A DNA stretch of 64,000 bases from Margaritifera margaritifera (GCA_029931535.1 JAQPZY010001432.1:496001-560000), one strand, 5' to 3'; positions 37,023-49,745 are shown, counted from the stretch's first letter. The notes: generated by a model not told the origin, from the letters alone. Numbers and translations are program-made.

Positions 37023-40000
37023 GCATCAGCCTTTTTGCCTGTATAATCTTTGACCTGTGTGCTGTAGAAAAATCTAACTCTTACAGTAAAATATCAATGC
37101 AGTACACTTTTGTAGTGTAATGTATTATAGGACTCAAGCACTCCAAATTCTGTTTTTATTAAGAATTACAAACATTTGAATTCTAAAACAAAAATTAATC
37201 TTTATAAAAATTCCTTAAAATTTCATCGATAAAAGAATTCTAAAATTTGAATTAGAAAAATTTGAGATACAAAAATTCCTTCAAAATTCTATCGTGACAA
37301 TATCCTCCTGGTCATTTGAACCGAGTCCTCGAGGCTCGATAAAAGAAAAACAAGTTAATATAAAAGACAAGACTGCTGGAAAGTATAAAAATACAAAAAA
37401 ATGCAATAAGTGCATGACATTTTATAAAATAGATAGGCATGTTAGACGACTGTCGTCATAACTGGGCGGTTGTACAAGGTACTACTATTATTATTATGCA
37501 TGTGTTGCTTTCTTTTTTTATGTGATTTTACTCTCTTTTTTTATTTTTTATTTTTTTTATCTTATTATAGCATCAGCGGAACATATTTAAGGGTAAATAT
37601 CGTTATTGTTTTAATGCTACGCATTGTGGGAAAATAAATTCTCATTCCTATGGATATTACCAGTAAGCCGGTAGTGAGTGTTTGTTCCCATTACATCCAA
37701 CAGCAACAAAAAAAAACTGAAATACGTGCACACAGTGAGAAAAAAAATGTTTACAAGGAGAATGGTGTCAGAATTTAGATAGTAATCAAAAGTAACGGAA
37801 GGAAAAATTTTAGTTATGTGCCAATAGTTCCCTAGTGACCCTGAAGTTAATCCACATCGCTTACAATCAAACTTCGACATGCGCGTGTATGAGATAATAA
37901 TTGCATTTAAACGATGCTGAGAGTGAAGATACCGTGAAAATGAAATAGTCAAGTGATTTAGCTGAGATAATCGTAGAACCATTTCGGTGCGGTTGAGTGC
38001 AACCGTGGACTGGACGTGTATTGCTGAGGCTACCGTAGACGTGTGGAAGAAAGCGTTTGGCCATGACCGTTTCAAACAAATTTGATTTAGAAGTATGTAT
38101 ATGACGAACAACACAACAATATCAATTGATACTACTAAACCAGAGAAGGAAGCACCTCTTCTGACTGGTTTGAAGGCATAAGAGCCCTTTTTGGCCGACT
38201 GAGACAGTCGCCATTACTAATATGAGCACGTGAGAGAACAACCTCACTGACGTCATCAAGCCCCATTGGGCTTAAACACAGCATTAGCATCAGCATCAAT
38301 ATGATTTAGACGGGCCAGGCGGAAATTACACGTCTCCCTACGATGGGTAAATACGGCAGAACTTTGTTATGTCCATTAGTGTGAACAATATATCTACTAC
38401 GGTTTAATATTTCAATAAGAACTGTTTGATGCGAAGCTCGGGCTATGGAAAACAAATGAAGGTCACTAGGTTCATTCACCCTCTCTGATTGTGTTGTTAG
38501 ATATCGTTAGTAGGAACCTAACAAGATGAAGAAAGTTAATGCAGTAGGTATATTTACAGAAAAAAACTATTTTTCACTAGATGAAGGTCAATTACAGCAG
38601 GAATGGGATCAGTTATTTAAGAATATGTTGAAATTAATGTACTAACAAGTTACGCAAAAGAATAATGTCAGGGATTTAAAAGCTTGTGATATATATTTGA
38701 AAAAAAGAAATGATATAGCAAAGACAAACCTGTGTGCGAGAATGTACCACAGTCCAAAACAGATTTTCACTATGAAACGAATTGTATATATAAAGTGAAC
38801 AGTAAACAATACACGAATTGTCTGTAATATTGAAAGAGTTCTAACAGTAGAATTTAAAGTCATTATCACTGGAAAAGAAACTGTCGCCGAGGGCCGCTGC
38901 CAACCAGGGCCGGTCGGAGTTGTCGCCGTCAGAACCATGGAAACTATAGACGTATCTCTGTCTGTGTTAAAGGAAGCTCGGGTTCGGGGCTGGGCTAGCC
39001 ATTGGCACTGTTCGCATTAGAACTGTCTGAGATTTTAGGTGTTACTGCATGAAGAATTCTCACCGGTGATGTATATATTGTTGCTGGAATCTTCCCAAAG
39101 GTAATAGTGTTGTTTCCCGCGGTGATGTTCCTGGTGCTGATGTTAAAGACTGTCCCTTCTTGTGGGCGAAAGGTACGAAAGTCACAGAAGAGTTGTTCAG
39201 TCTATGGGGAGTGACACCTGACTTCATTATTCTCCGCCACTTATTATGAAAGAAAAGATCATGATCACCACTTGTTATGAAATGATTTTGACCATCACCA
39301 CTTATTGTGAGAGTTTTTCATTGGACAGCATTTAGTATAAAAAGTTTGTCGTTGCTGCTGGTGATAAAGGAATGTTCGTCTAGCAAGATTTCTTTGTGGC
39401 CTCCCTTGCGGAGGTGTCACTCTTTGCGATGTTATTGTTAACATCGCTGGGGTGCGAGAGGGGTACCGGGTTCGAACTACAAAGCAGGCTGCAAAAAGAG
39501 CAACTCTAAGATGTAGAGAGACGTAACAACTTTTATTAAATTGTCAACAATCCAAATAAGAAATACATAGGAAGATATAAATTCTAAATACAGAAATACA
39601 CATATAATTAATATATTGATTCAAAGCTTGCCGACTTCATACAATTATCTAATTTCTGTACTTTTGAATGTATGGTGTAAATGACTAAATATTGAATAAG
39701 CCAAGGCCAAAATAACTTAAAATATAGTAAAAATCAATATTTCAACTAAGACCAAAATAAATATCATGTATCATGTTTTTTTGCAACCCAAAGATATTTT
39801 ATTTCTAAATTAATTATCAAATGCATGAAGTTGGCAGCAAATCGTTTTACAATAATTCAGTATTACAATTTCAATAAAAACTCTACACAATTATAATGCA
39901 TATAAATTGCAAATAAAAATCTACACAATCCAAAAAAGAATATAAATTACAATTAAATATTAAAGAATAAAAAACACACAAGTTTCAAGAGAGAGAGAAA

Positions 40001-40351
40001 AAAATACCTTCCAGCACCTAAAAAGTCATACAAAAAGTCTTTCAGAATATAATAAAACAATTTTCTCTTACCTGCAAAAAGAGCAATTCTAAGATGTAGA
40101 GAGACGTAAAAACTATTTTCTCAAGGCGCGCAGCGGCTTAAATACAGTTCTATTCTATATAAGGTTAAGAGTTTAGGGCGAGACAGGCTAAAGCTCCAAG
40201 TCCAAAGCCACAAGATCTCACAAGACTCATACACACGCATTCCCTTTTCCAAAAATGGTTTCAGGTTAGCTGAAGTTACGCTCTCCACATGTAGGTTGCT
40301 GACTTGGCTAGGTGAACTTGTTGATTTACGTAAACGTGAAGGAATTCGCTA
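37023..40351. repeat. Array monomer B2
   Basis: 3,329 bp, matching the length of B1. The 165-codon frame (37,617-38,114) differs from that of B1 at a single residue (Ala to Thr). It shares the B-type bases. Confidence 0.9.
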
Positions 40352-40626
40352 GCATCAGCTCTTTTGCCTGTATAATCTTTGACCTGTGTGCTGTTAGAAA
40401 AATCTAACTCTTGCCGTAAAATATCAATGCAGTACACTTTTGTAGTGTAATGTATTATAGGACTCAAGCACTCCAAATTCTGTTTTATTAAGAATTACAA
40501 ACATTTGAATTCTAAAACAACAAAAAATCTTTATAAACATTCCTTAAAATTTCATCGATAAAAGAATTCTAAAATTTGAATTAGACAAATTTGAGATACA
40601 AAAATTCCTTGAAAATTCTATCGTGA

Positions 40627-40935
40627 CATGCCTGTTATAATGTTTATTATCAATTGACTGAAATGCCTGTTATAATGTTTATTATTGATTAACTGAAATG
40701 CCTGTTATTATGTTTATTATCAACTAACTGAAATGCCTGTTATAATGTTTATTACTGATTAACTGAAATGCTTGTTGTAATGTTTATTACTGATTAACTG
40801 AAATGCCTGTTATAATGTTTATTACTGATTAACTGATATGCCTGTTATAATGTTTATTACTGATTAACTGAAATGCCTGTTATAATGTTTATTACTGATT
40901 AACTGAAATGCCTGTTGTAATGTTTATTATTTTTA
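40627..40935. repeat. 35-bp minisatellite, right of array
   Basis: About nine copies of the same 35-bp unit as at 27,361-27,698. The array monomer is cut off at ATCGTGAC and passes directly into ATGCCTGTTATAATG of the minisatellite. Confidence 0.93.
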
Positions 40936-41430
40936 TATTATATCATTGTTTATTAAAAATGATTTTCAAAAATTGGATTGCATCATAATGTAACGTCTGC
41001 TGATTCTCATCAAAACTACTAGACGAGAGTTATTGTCACTGTAGCTTTTATTTACGATTTGCATCGTAAAATTTATGTTTCGAATTTCTTGTTTCTTTAT
41101 CCGTACTGGAAGAGGCACTTTTAATGTAGTTGATAAGATAATTAATTCCTTTCCAAGCTTGGATTCATATAAACTGAGGCAAATTACAATTTTATTTTCA
41201 TCAAACATGTTGTCTGTAAAATTTAAAGGCGCACACAACCTATTTTTGGGATGATGAATGTCCGCATCCCCTAGCAAAACAGTCAATCAAACTCCCCATA
41301 ACCATATATGCTCTATAAATCACAAATACAGCTAATCTCGAAATTAGACCGTAAAGATTCTACTCTAGAAAAAAGATAAAAAGTTACCTAATTTAAAACT
41401 AAATTTGTAACATTTCTAATATTATTATAA
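40936..41430. other. No recognised gene
   Basis: AT-rich. A 106-codon minus-strand frame (40,966-41,286) contains CAPLNFTDNMFDENK but matches nothing I recognise. Confidence 0.4.
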
Positions 41431-42240
41431 AACCAATTCTTTGTTATGGCTATGAATTTTGGGGATATAACTACTCGAATGCAACTGAAAAGTTACAGGT
41501 GATATTCTGTCAAAGCTTCTTGGCTGTATCTCAGTCTATTAGTGACTCAGTAGTATTTGGTGAATGTGGAAGATTATCTTTATTCATTACTTACTGTTTA
41601 CGATGTACTAAACACTGATGTAAACTTTTGCAAATGGACAACCATATATATCTAGGTAATTGCTATGAGATGTTAAAAGAATTAGATGCCTGTGGTAGAA
41701 TAACATGACTTCTTAAAGTCAACAACATTGTGTTTGAGTATGGTTTTTGGTATATGTTGATACGTTACAATGATGGTGATATAAACCTTTCCTGTGAACA
41801 ATTTTCCCAAAGATTGAAGGACTGCATGTCGCAAACATGGTATGAAAATCTAGCAGAATCTACAAAATATCATGTATCATCGTCAATACAAGTCAATGTT
41901 AAATATTGAACAAAATGAATACTGGTAGATCTGCTATATTGTTTACGCACAGATTGAACTAGATTTCGGTGTTCAAGTCACACGTTGAGGATTGGGACTA
42001 GAAGACATGTATGTATACGTTATTGTGAACATTGTTTGAGAATAGGTATTTCTTGATTGAAGATGAATTTTACGTTTTGATAATTTGTCCAAAATATTTT
42101 GATGTGAGAGAGAAACATTTACAGTATTCCTGGTATAATCAGGCAAGTTTAGATAAATTCTTTCAAAGTATGTCAAGCAATCGTCCATATGTTATTCGTG
42201 ATATATCGAAATCGGTTCGTCACATTTTTCAAATAATTTA
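41430..42240 (+). mobile_element. LINE ORF2 C-terminal fragment
   Basis: Plus-strand pieces in several frames match the end of the same LINE type seen at 10,004-10,883. They include YGYEFWGY (about 41,445), LRIGTRR then a Cys-containing segment IRYCEHCLRIG (about 42,000-42,050), and EDEFYVLIICPKYFDVREK followed by the terminal block to a TAA at 42,239. The RT domain is absent, so it is a 5'-truncated copy. At least four frame changes are present. Confidence 0.75.
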
Positions 42241-42511
42241 AAGGATCTAGAATAAGATTGTAATGTAATTTATATTGTACGGTATAATTAGCGCTATGAT
42301 GCTAGCAGCGTGTATATATATATGGTTTCTACTTAGAAATGATAACCCAAACAAGTTTCAGTATACTTACATTTTCATTTTTATCCTATTGCATCAATGT
42401 GTTAGGCATTGGTCACGGTGAATGATTTTAATTTCTGATCAATGGGTCCGCCAAAGTGCTGGCTATTCCGATATGACGTCTTCTCTATCTTCTCTTTTTT
42501 TAACGCCATTT

Positions 42512-42730
42512 TTCAACACATGATAGGCTATACATGGCGGCCAGTATATCTAGTTGAGGAAGAACCCGGGAAAATCCCGAGAAGAACCACCGATCCACGG
42601 GAAGCTACTGGCAAGCTTTCTCACATAACCACATTGGCCGAGCCCAAGACTCGAACCCACACGGGCCGAGGTGAGATGGCAGTGATCGGTAAAGGCGAGC
42701 ACCTTAGACCACTCGACCACCCGGGGCCCC
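42512..42730 (-). mobile_element. tRNA-headed SINE, copy 1
   Basis: Minus strand. It begins GGGGCCCCGGGTGG and has a box A-like TGGTCTAAGGTGCTCGCC. A long extra segment follows, then a box B-like GGGTTCGAGTCTTGGGCTCG. The body ends with TTCTTCCTCAACTAGATATA and a GCCATGTATAGCC tail. The spacing between the A and B boxes, with an extra arm, resembles a class II tRNA (Leu or Ser type). A second copy is at 60,213-60,458. Confidence 0.75.
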
Positions 42731-42979
42731 CGAGATGACCTCTAACAAGAGGCACACTAAAGAGAACAGCCTAGTACCGCGGTAATTGAAATTACAGTGA
42801 CCGTCGGCATTATGGTATGAAAGTAAAATATAAAAATAAAAATTCGGGAAATGTTATGTTAAGGCAACATATACAAATTTTCAAAATTAAATTCATAAAT
42901 GTAATTAAGATTTTTATACGCCAGAGAGTCGATCCATTAAATTATTATGATTTGTGATATTCTTATGTTATATTACATG

Positions 42980-43153
42980 CAGTGGCGTACTAAGGGTAAA
43001 TGGCGCCCGGGGCGACGATGATTGTCCAAAGGGCCAGAATACGAGGCCCGAATTTTTATCAGCTGTTTTGGCACCCCAAAACCTCTGGCGCCCGGGGCAA
43101 CCGCCCCGTCCGCACCCCCCCCCCCCCCCCCCCCGTTAGTTAGTACGCTACAA
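42980..43153. mobile_element. hAT-like MITE, TSD ATTACATG
   Basis: A 174-bp element bounded by 8-bp direct repeats ATTACATG at 42,972-42,979 and 43,154-43,161. Its ends are CAGTGGCGTACTAA and, in reverse complement, TTGTAGCGTACTAA, 11 of 14 identical. The internal sequence contains two GGCGCCCGGGGC motifs and a 19-base C run (about 43,117-43,135). The 8-bp target duplication and CAGTGGCG start fit the hAT superfamily. Confidence 0.8.
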
Positions 43154-43286
43154 ATTACATGGCATATTTGTAGTAGTTAAGTTGACGGGATGACAGGGTT
43201 CATTAACTTGTCTTTATACTATTGATCTAAGAACCAACACTGAAACGAAACTCACGAGTTTGACCATACACCCTTAATACGTCAAA

Positions 43287-43288
<2 letters not shown>

Positions 43289-43327
<39 letters not shown>
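43289..43327. repeat. (AC)n microsatellite
   Basis: About 38 bases of CA. Confidence 0.97.
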
Positions 43328-43749
43328 GTTAGATAACATTTCTTTTTTTAATTGAATAGCGTAAGTCGTGTCACCACTTCTGCTTGTATTGTTTAAATTG
43401 TGAAGCAGACGATTTGTTGAAATTGTGCTCGGCACGATTTTATAAATGAAAAGCATATAAAGGTGATAGGATCTGGTTATGGTATGTATGGTATTTGATC
43501 GCTGACTTAAATGTGTAGAACAGAAGAGAACAGAACCTTTGTTTGTCCTGAAATCTTAGGCCAGACGCAGGCGGCATATGAAAGCAACGTAATGCTTCTA
43601 TCTACTATGTGGCAGTGTGTGTAATGAGTAGTTACTAAGCATTTTAGAGTACAAACAGATACATGACAAAACGGGGTGTGCGTTACTATTTGTATGATGT
43701 AAAACACAACGTAGACAGTACATTATGAAAAACAATTGTTGTAACGTAT

Positions 43750-44010
43750 TATGTATATACTTATACATACGAACACACACTCACATGTGCTTATACATAC
43801 ACAGCGCATGATTCATACTTATATCTGCACCCATATGCATACATATACCCATACATACCTTTACACACATACTCACATGCACATATATATGCACCCGCAC
43901 ACATGCATGCACGTGTATGCACATACACATACATGCACGTATACATATATATGTACACATACCCATACATACACATAAACATACATATGTATACGTACAT
44001 ACAATTATAT
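43750..44010. repeat. Imperfect (CA/TA)-rich tract
   Basis: About 250 bases of CACATACATACAC-type sequence with ATGCAC variants. All open frames here are low-complexity translations of the repeat. 43,162-43,750 around it shows no gene. Confidence 0.85.
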
Positions 44011-45294
44011 CCAGTCGACAATGCAATTTGTATGTTGCTGGCAGTTATATAAATGTTTTCATAATTATGTCAATAAATTTAGCAAGACTTATTAATGTTG
44101 ATAAATTTCTGGAGGAAGTAAGTTTACCAAACTTTATTACATTAGAATAAGAACAATAATAAGACGGTCAGAATTTATATCTTTCTCTTGAGAAAAAAAG
44201 GACAGACAAACAAATAGTGAAATTCATCACCTATGTCATCCCTATCGTACACGGTGCATTTTCTGTCTTGTTTTGGAATGTATTCACAACGCCGTAACTC
44301 AACTGGAAGTTGGCGGTTGCTAGTTCTAAATTTAGCAAAGGCAAATAAAGATTGCTTTCTAAAGATATCAAGTACTTCTCAAAGTTTAAATCTCGTTTGA
44401 ATAATTGGTAAGTCATACCTCTCGATTTAGCTTCTAATCTTGCACTCCATTCCTGTATATATAGATAATTTAATGATTTTGCAGCGCTTGCTTTCAGAGC
44501 TTGAGGGTTACGTATTGATGAGTGCAATTACGTGATCCAAAAATTTATATTTTTGTTTTGTTAAATTGACATTTAGTTTCCAAATTTTAGTGTACTCAAA
44601 GGAAACATTAAGATTTTCTTGGAAGGAGTCTGCATCAGTTCCGAATATTACAGTGTCATCTGCATATAGTAAAATCAACAGTTTCAAGTACATTTCGGTG
44701 TCGGAACCTTCTGTTTCTAGTACAATTCCTGTACAATCATTCTCTTGCAGAAAACATTCCAGGTTGTTCAGAAACAGTGAAAATGGTATCGGCGAAAGAT
44801 TTTCACCTTGTCTAACCCCATAAAGAATTTGAAGAAAAAAAAACAAAAAAAAAACAGACTGTTGTCCAGCAAACATCCCTCCAAAACTTTGCTAAAATCA
44901 ATAAAGGAGCCAAATATCTTTTTCATTTTGTGTTTCAAGATTTCTGATAACACATATAAAGAAAATATGTGATCTATTGTTGAGTACTCAGCACGAAATC
45001 CAGCTTGGTTTTCTGCTAATAATGTTGTGATGGTTGAGAAAACTTTTGATCCGTGAGTTCATCATAGTGGTAAACAACTTACTGAAACAGCAAAGGATAG
45101 TACTCGCCCGGTATATAATTTTCGGGCTTGGTGAGATCTTTACTATAAACTAGTATTATGATAATTTAAATATAATTCCGCGATAAGACCTGTCTCAAAT
45201 ATTAAATTGAAAAAAGAGATATAGATAGGCATCAGTAAATTTGATGTGTTTTTTTAAATATTTATTAGGTATACTGTCATTCAAAGGGGTTTTG

Positions 45295-45346
<52 letters not shown>
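45295..45346. repeat. (TA)n microsatellite
   Basis: About 50 bases of TA inside the LINE RT region. Confidence 0.97.
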
Positions 45347-45348
<2 letters not shown>

Positions 45349-46231
45349 TCATTTTAATAATGGTATAGTTTATTATTTTATGATCTCTGTTCTTCGTCTA
45401 AACAGCTGTCGTCTTATGAGTATACATACGGTAGCCTCGATCGATATTTTCATCTATTTGCTTGTAGCTTTAGTCATGTGACGTATTTTCCGCGCGAAAG
45501 AGAGTAATGAACTTTCGACCTAGTTCTTGTACTTTTAGGAGTAAACATTATTGACCAGGAATTATAGTTTAAGGTCACATTCGAAGAATGAATCAATGCA
45601 GTGTTTACTGTTTAAAACACTGGTACTCAAGCACTTTAGCAGAATCACGCATAACCTAATTCCTGATTGGTTCGGAGAGGGTTACATTATTTTGAAATAC
45701 CATGTTTATTGAAGACGTAGTATGGGTTTTTATTTCGATTCTGCGCATCAACGCTATATATATATAGGAAATACTCCTGTGTTTAGATATTCTTTACAGT
45801 TACATTTGAAGAGAGAGGTCATTACGAAATTGGTTCAGTTTGTGTGTGGGACATACTTATTTGGAGATTTATTTATTATTAATACAGTACATTTAGGATT
45901 CAGTACTCTCTTAATCTGAATTATTATACAGCTCCGTGGAATTATCGGAAACATTTCTAAAACTTGTGAGATTCCAGATTCACAAGGATTATTTGGATAT
46001 CCTTAAACTTATCAACATATTAGCACAGGGAATATATGGATTAACTTCCGGAACAGTGAACTTTAAAACAATTTAGGACTTTTAAGGATATTCAATACTG
46101 TAAGCTATTTTTAATTCTTTCACTTTAATTGTTTGTTGAAATATTTTAATATTTTAGGAAATTACAGATTTCTATTTTTAATCTTGAAAGCTTGTTTGAG
46201 TCTTTTCTTTTGTTACATAACCCCTAGTCGT

Positions 46232-46237
<6 letters not shown>

Positions 46238-46312
<75 letters not shown>
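46238..46312. repeat. (TA)n microsatellite
   Basis: About 74 bases of TA inside the LINE linker region. Confidence 0.97.
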
Positions 46313-46316
<4 letters not shown>

Positions 46317-46993
46317 CATTTAATGATTTCCTTATCTGTTATAGGTGATTATCGAGATTACTGGAGATGTCTTCATCAATGTTCTCAATACAATCTTTAA
46401 AATAGTCAGTCATATAGGGTACCTAGGGTAATGCTTGAATTATCGTGCTTTTTTTCAATACTATTAATAATTTTCGAGGAATCTTCCGGGTTTTTACGTT
46501 GCATATGTCTTAGCTTTGCGTGCGTACGGTAATTATACTTATTTACATGGAATTTCATGATTCGTTTATAATATTTACTTGCATTTTGGACGTTACGCTT
46601 AATCGTTTGTGAAGGATTACTATTAACAAAATTTCAAGGTTTGTTTTTGATTAGATCGTTTTCATATTTAGTGCCACCTTTAGAACTTAAGAAATGTTTA
46701 TCAGCTGAATCAAGAAATAATTTTGATATCGTTCCGCATATATCATTGATAGTTTCCTTGTCTATCTCGATTTTATTTTCTTATGCACTTCTGTATTCTT
46801 CTATGTAAACTGTTTACTTTGTTTGTATCCATATTTTAATAAATTCGCGTATCCACTTTTCGTTCCACCTTCTATTCATTAACGTCATTGCATTAGTATG
46901 CAAGTCCTTCGGATTGTATATAGTACAAACGAATTTGAGTGTATTTGTAAGAAGCGAATGACCATCTAAATAGAGTAAGTCAAGTTCGTCCAC

Positions 46994-47728
46994 TGTTACG
47001 ACTCTATGGCCTAAAAATATGTAACAGAAAGAAAGTGAAACCAACAAAATCAAGTAAAATCAACAAGCACTTTATTTCTAGACAATTAAAGTGAAAATTC
47101 AAAAGACACTTACAATAGCGTGAATTAAAGTCCAAATAATCCTAAGTGTCCTAATCACAAGTCCAAAAATATATAATATTCCGAATGAATTCCAATAGCC
47201 TTGAATGTTCTGATGTACCACAAGTCTTGAATGTCCTGATGTACCACAATGATTTAATCCGGAATGCTTGAATGAATTCACATAAATCCCCAAAACTCCT
47301 AAAATCTATGAGCACCTTAGTACTTCCAATGAATATTTTAAATAAATATTTCCTCTATCGGAATTATATCTGGTTTTCACAACTGTAACATCTGATTATT
47401 AAAATAGCTTCTTTACAGACTGATGTTTAGAATAAGACTTTAGAACCCAAAGTCTAGAATAGGAAGGAATTTGTTTACCAAAATCTGTATATAAATACAC
47501 ATGCCTACATGACCTATGTCACATCAGAATATGAGTGTTTCCAATGGAAAATTACTTTGTGTACCTGACATTTGTCACAACAAGACATGGAAATAATAGT
47601 CCAGCTGCTAACAAAACCGGGCTTGAACTAAAATGTTATGTAAATATGTTGCTTACTAAATGACCACAATCTGACTAAAGTACAACTTTCAATTATGGAC
47701 ACACATTATAAATTCAATATACATAACA
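46994..47728 (+). mobile_element. Solo LTR, TSD CCAC
   Basis: A 735-bp segment beginning TGTTACGACT and ending ATACATAACA (TG...CA), flanked by CCAC at 46,990-46,993 and 47,729-47,732. It interrupts the LINE endonuclease between VDNFSVV and VDELDLL. Removing the segment and one CCAC restores a continuous minus-strand reading frame, which validates both boundaries. It contains AATAAA-like signals around 47,340 and no coding domain. A 4-bp duplication fits a Ty3/gypsy-type integrase, but the parent family is unknown. Confidence 0.85.
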
Positions 47729-48152
47729 CCACACTAAAATTGTCAACGTACCTAAGAACTTTGACTGATATTAAGGAATAGCCAATCACTGAAACATTAC
47801 GAAAAGTGAGCGCCCTAAACCTTTATCATCGCCGCATCTTCCGTTCAAGATAAGCAGATTGTTAGTTTAACAAAATTTCAGGTAACGTATTATCCTCATT
47901 ATGAAATATTTTGTCTTGCGAGCTTCTCTTTTGCGCCAGACAATATTTTTCTAGAGCAGATAGGATATTACAGATGTCACACAGTGACTCATCATAAAGA
48001 AAATAACGGGAGACGAAATCATCTATTTCTACATAGTCGTCTTTTGTGTGTGTTCTTGCATTAAAATCTCCCATTAGGAACACGTACTTATCTGAAGTGC
48101 ACATAAATGATATTTCTGATTGGAACATATTTAATTCGTCGGCAGTATTAAA

Positions 48153-48259
48153 TCGTGATTCGGTTTGGGGGACATAAACCGTGGATTCGGTTTGGGGGAC
48201 ATAAACTGTGATTCGGTTTGGGGGACATAAATCGTGATTCGGTTTGGGGGACATAAACC
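48153..48259. repeat. 26-27 bp tandem repeat in LINE endonuclease
   Basis: Four copies of a unit CGTGATTCGGTTTGGGGGAC plus ATAAAC. On the minus strand it translates as repeated VYVPQTES-like peptides directly upstream of the catalytic GDFNAR region. Unit lengths of 26 and 27 mean the frame is not strictly kept. Confidence 0.9.
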
Positions 48260-48600
48260 GCACTAATAATTAAGTTTTCATCAATTTGGAAAATGGATTT
48301 TTGAATTTTTAACCAGAACATGTAGTCTGATTAAGTTTTGATTTCAGTAATATAAGGGGAAATGGTGCTTCTTACAAAAACACCTATACCACCACTTTTT
48401 GCGTATATACTTTTGCTTTCTGGGCTGAGAAAGGAAATCAAATTCGTGTAAATTAATAATGTCATATGTATCGAGTTTAGTTTCATTTACACATACAATA
48501 TCAAAAGTTTGAATTAACTGACGAAATTCGGGGTAAATAAACCTCTGCTTTAGTCCACAAACGTTTATGGTTCCACATTTGAACTACTTATTATAAGCGC

Positions 48601-49680
48601 ATGTGAAATGTTTCCTTTTCTTTGAATTACTGGACCTAGTTTCCGTACCTTTGTCCTTTACGGATGAATTGACATAATTGAACGCTCACTCCGCACATTC
48701 ATAGGCGGTGTTAACATAGTGTTATCGGTGAGTGGGTCAGGAGGTTTGTCGGTGGGTTGAATGGGCTGGATTGTACACCCTGGTAGGTATGGGAAATCTA
48801 ATTTATTTTTTTTTTACTATGAATTGAGTATTTCTTTCAACTGTTAAACTTGACCGGCTATGTGAACTAATTGAGCATATGTTTTCATATCTGCCGCATG
48901 ATGACAGCGGTTCTCGGAAATGCTGAAATGCCGTGGTAATAGGCATGACACTGTAATAGGACGTCGTAGTATCGTAGTATATAGCTTACATCCGAAAGCA
49001 ATTAAATCAATAATGGTTCCTTTATTAGAAAACGCGCAATAGTTTATTCAAATAGAAAGGAGAAACTGAGTCAAGTGTTGTACATCGAGGTAAAAATAAG
49101 CATGGTAAATATATTATAGAAAACTCTATAGAATTGTTGTAAGCATACAATTTTGAGGCACAATTGAAATTGAACTTTAAGAACGTATAGAGATCTCATG
49201 GTTATTATTTATATTATTTACTTATCATTTAATCATTGTCTTTGGTTTTTAGTCATTAACTTGCTACAAATAAAATCAAATTTATCGCACACTCAATATT
49301 GTTCAATATTCAGATGACACTAATATAAAATCATCGGTTGACTAAGCAAACTCTCTAAAACAGCCCTTTCTAGCGATGACAGATACAATATATTTTTGGT
49401 TCAATGACCTGTCCATATAAGGAGCAACTAACTGAAAAACATCAGTCTGACCTACGCGAATAATTTTCTTTTCAGAACTTCTCAAGGACGCATGAACGGC
49501 GCTGAAAATGTCTTTATCAGTATTTATATTTTAGGTGGAACATATGGTCTTTCGCTCCCCTTTTATCAATATCCACTTATCACAACAGCGTCATGATAAC
49601 ATCCATTGCCGGGGTCAGGTATAAATCGGATGCGTTTATCTATCCCTCCATATATTACCTACATCTTTAAACAAATTAGG

Positions 49681-49745
<65 letters not shown>

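Larger units (their letters stand above)
27699..40626. repeat. Higher-order tandem array, A-B-A-B of about 3-kb monomers
   Basis: The marker GCATCAGC..TTTTGCCTGTAT recurs at 27,789, 30,745, 34,074, 37,023 and 40,352, giving periods of 2,956, 3,329, 2,949 and 3,329 bp. Two monomer types alternate, so the true repeat is a dimer of about 6.28 kb present twice, plus partial ends. Type-specific bases support this. In the minus-strand frame at 29,029-29,298 and its counterparts, types A read GPGRQ and LWYN, whereas types B read GPGWQ and LWYI. The leading partial unit (27,699-27,788) joins a fragment normally about 1.1 kb further along the monomer directly to the next monomer. The trailing partial unit stops at 40,626. 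No transposase, RT or other known domain was found in the monomer. Confidence 0.93.
44165..48600 (-). mobile_element. Decayed full-plan LINE, minus strand
   Basis: ORF2 of a non-LTR element in family order on the minus strand. The endonuclease N-terminus is at about 48,570 (NVCGLKQRFIYPEF, then FDIVCVNETKLD). GDFNARTHT is at 48,073-48,050. After a solo LTR interrupting at 46,994-47,728, the endonuclease resumes with VDELDLLYLDGHSLL near 47,000. The linker covers 46,900-46,350. An RT region includes GVRQGENLSP (about 44,815) and the catalytic YADD at 44,655-44,666. The C-terminal block reads SLNYLYIQEWSARL, then CTV.DRDDIGDEF near 44,240. (TA)n tracts at 45,297 and 46,239 disrupt it further. 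It resembles the 7.0-10.9 kb LINE. Multiple frameshifts; inactive. Confidence 0.85.

Noticed and set aside
40966..41286. 106-codon minus-strand frame
   Set aside because: No recognisable motif, ordinary AT-rich context, and no homologous counterpart in the window.
43751..44026. Long open frames rich in His/Thr/Tyr or Cys/Met/Val on both strands
   Set aside because: These are translations of a CA/TA-rich low-complexity tract.
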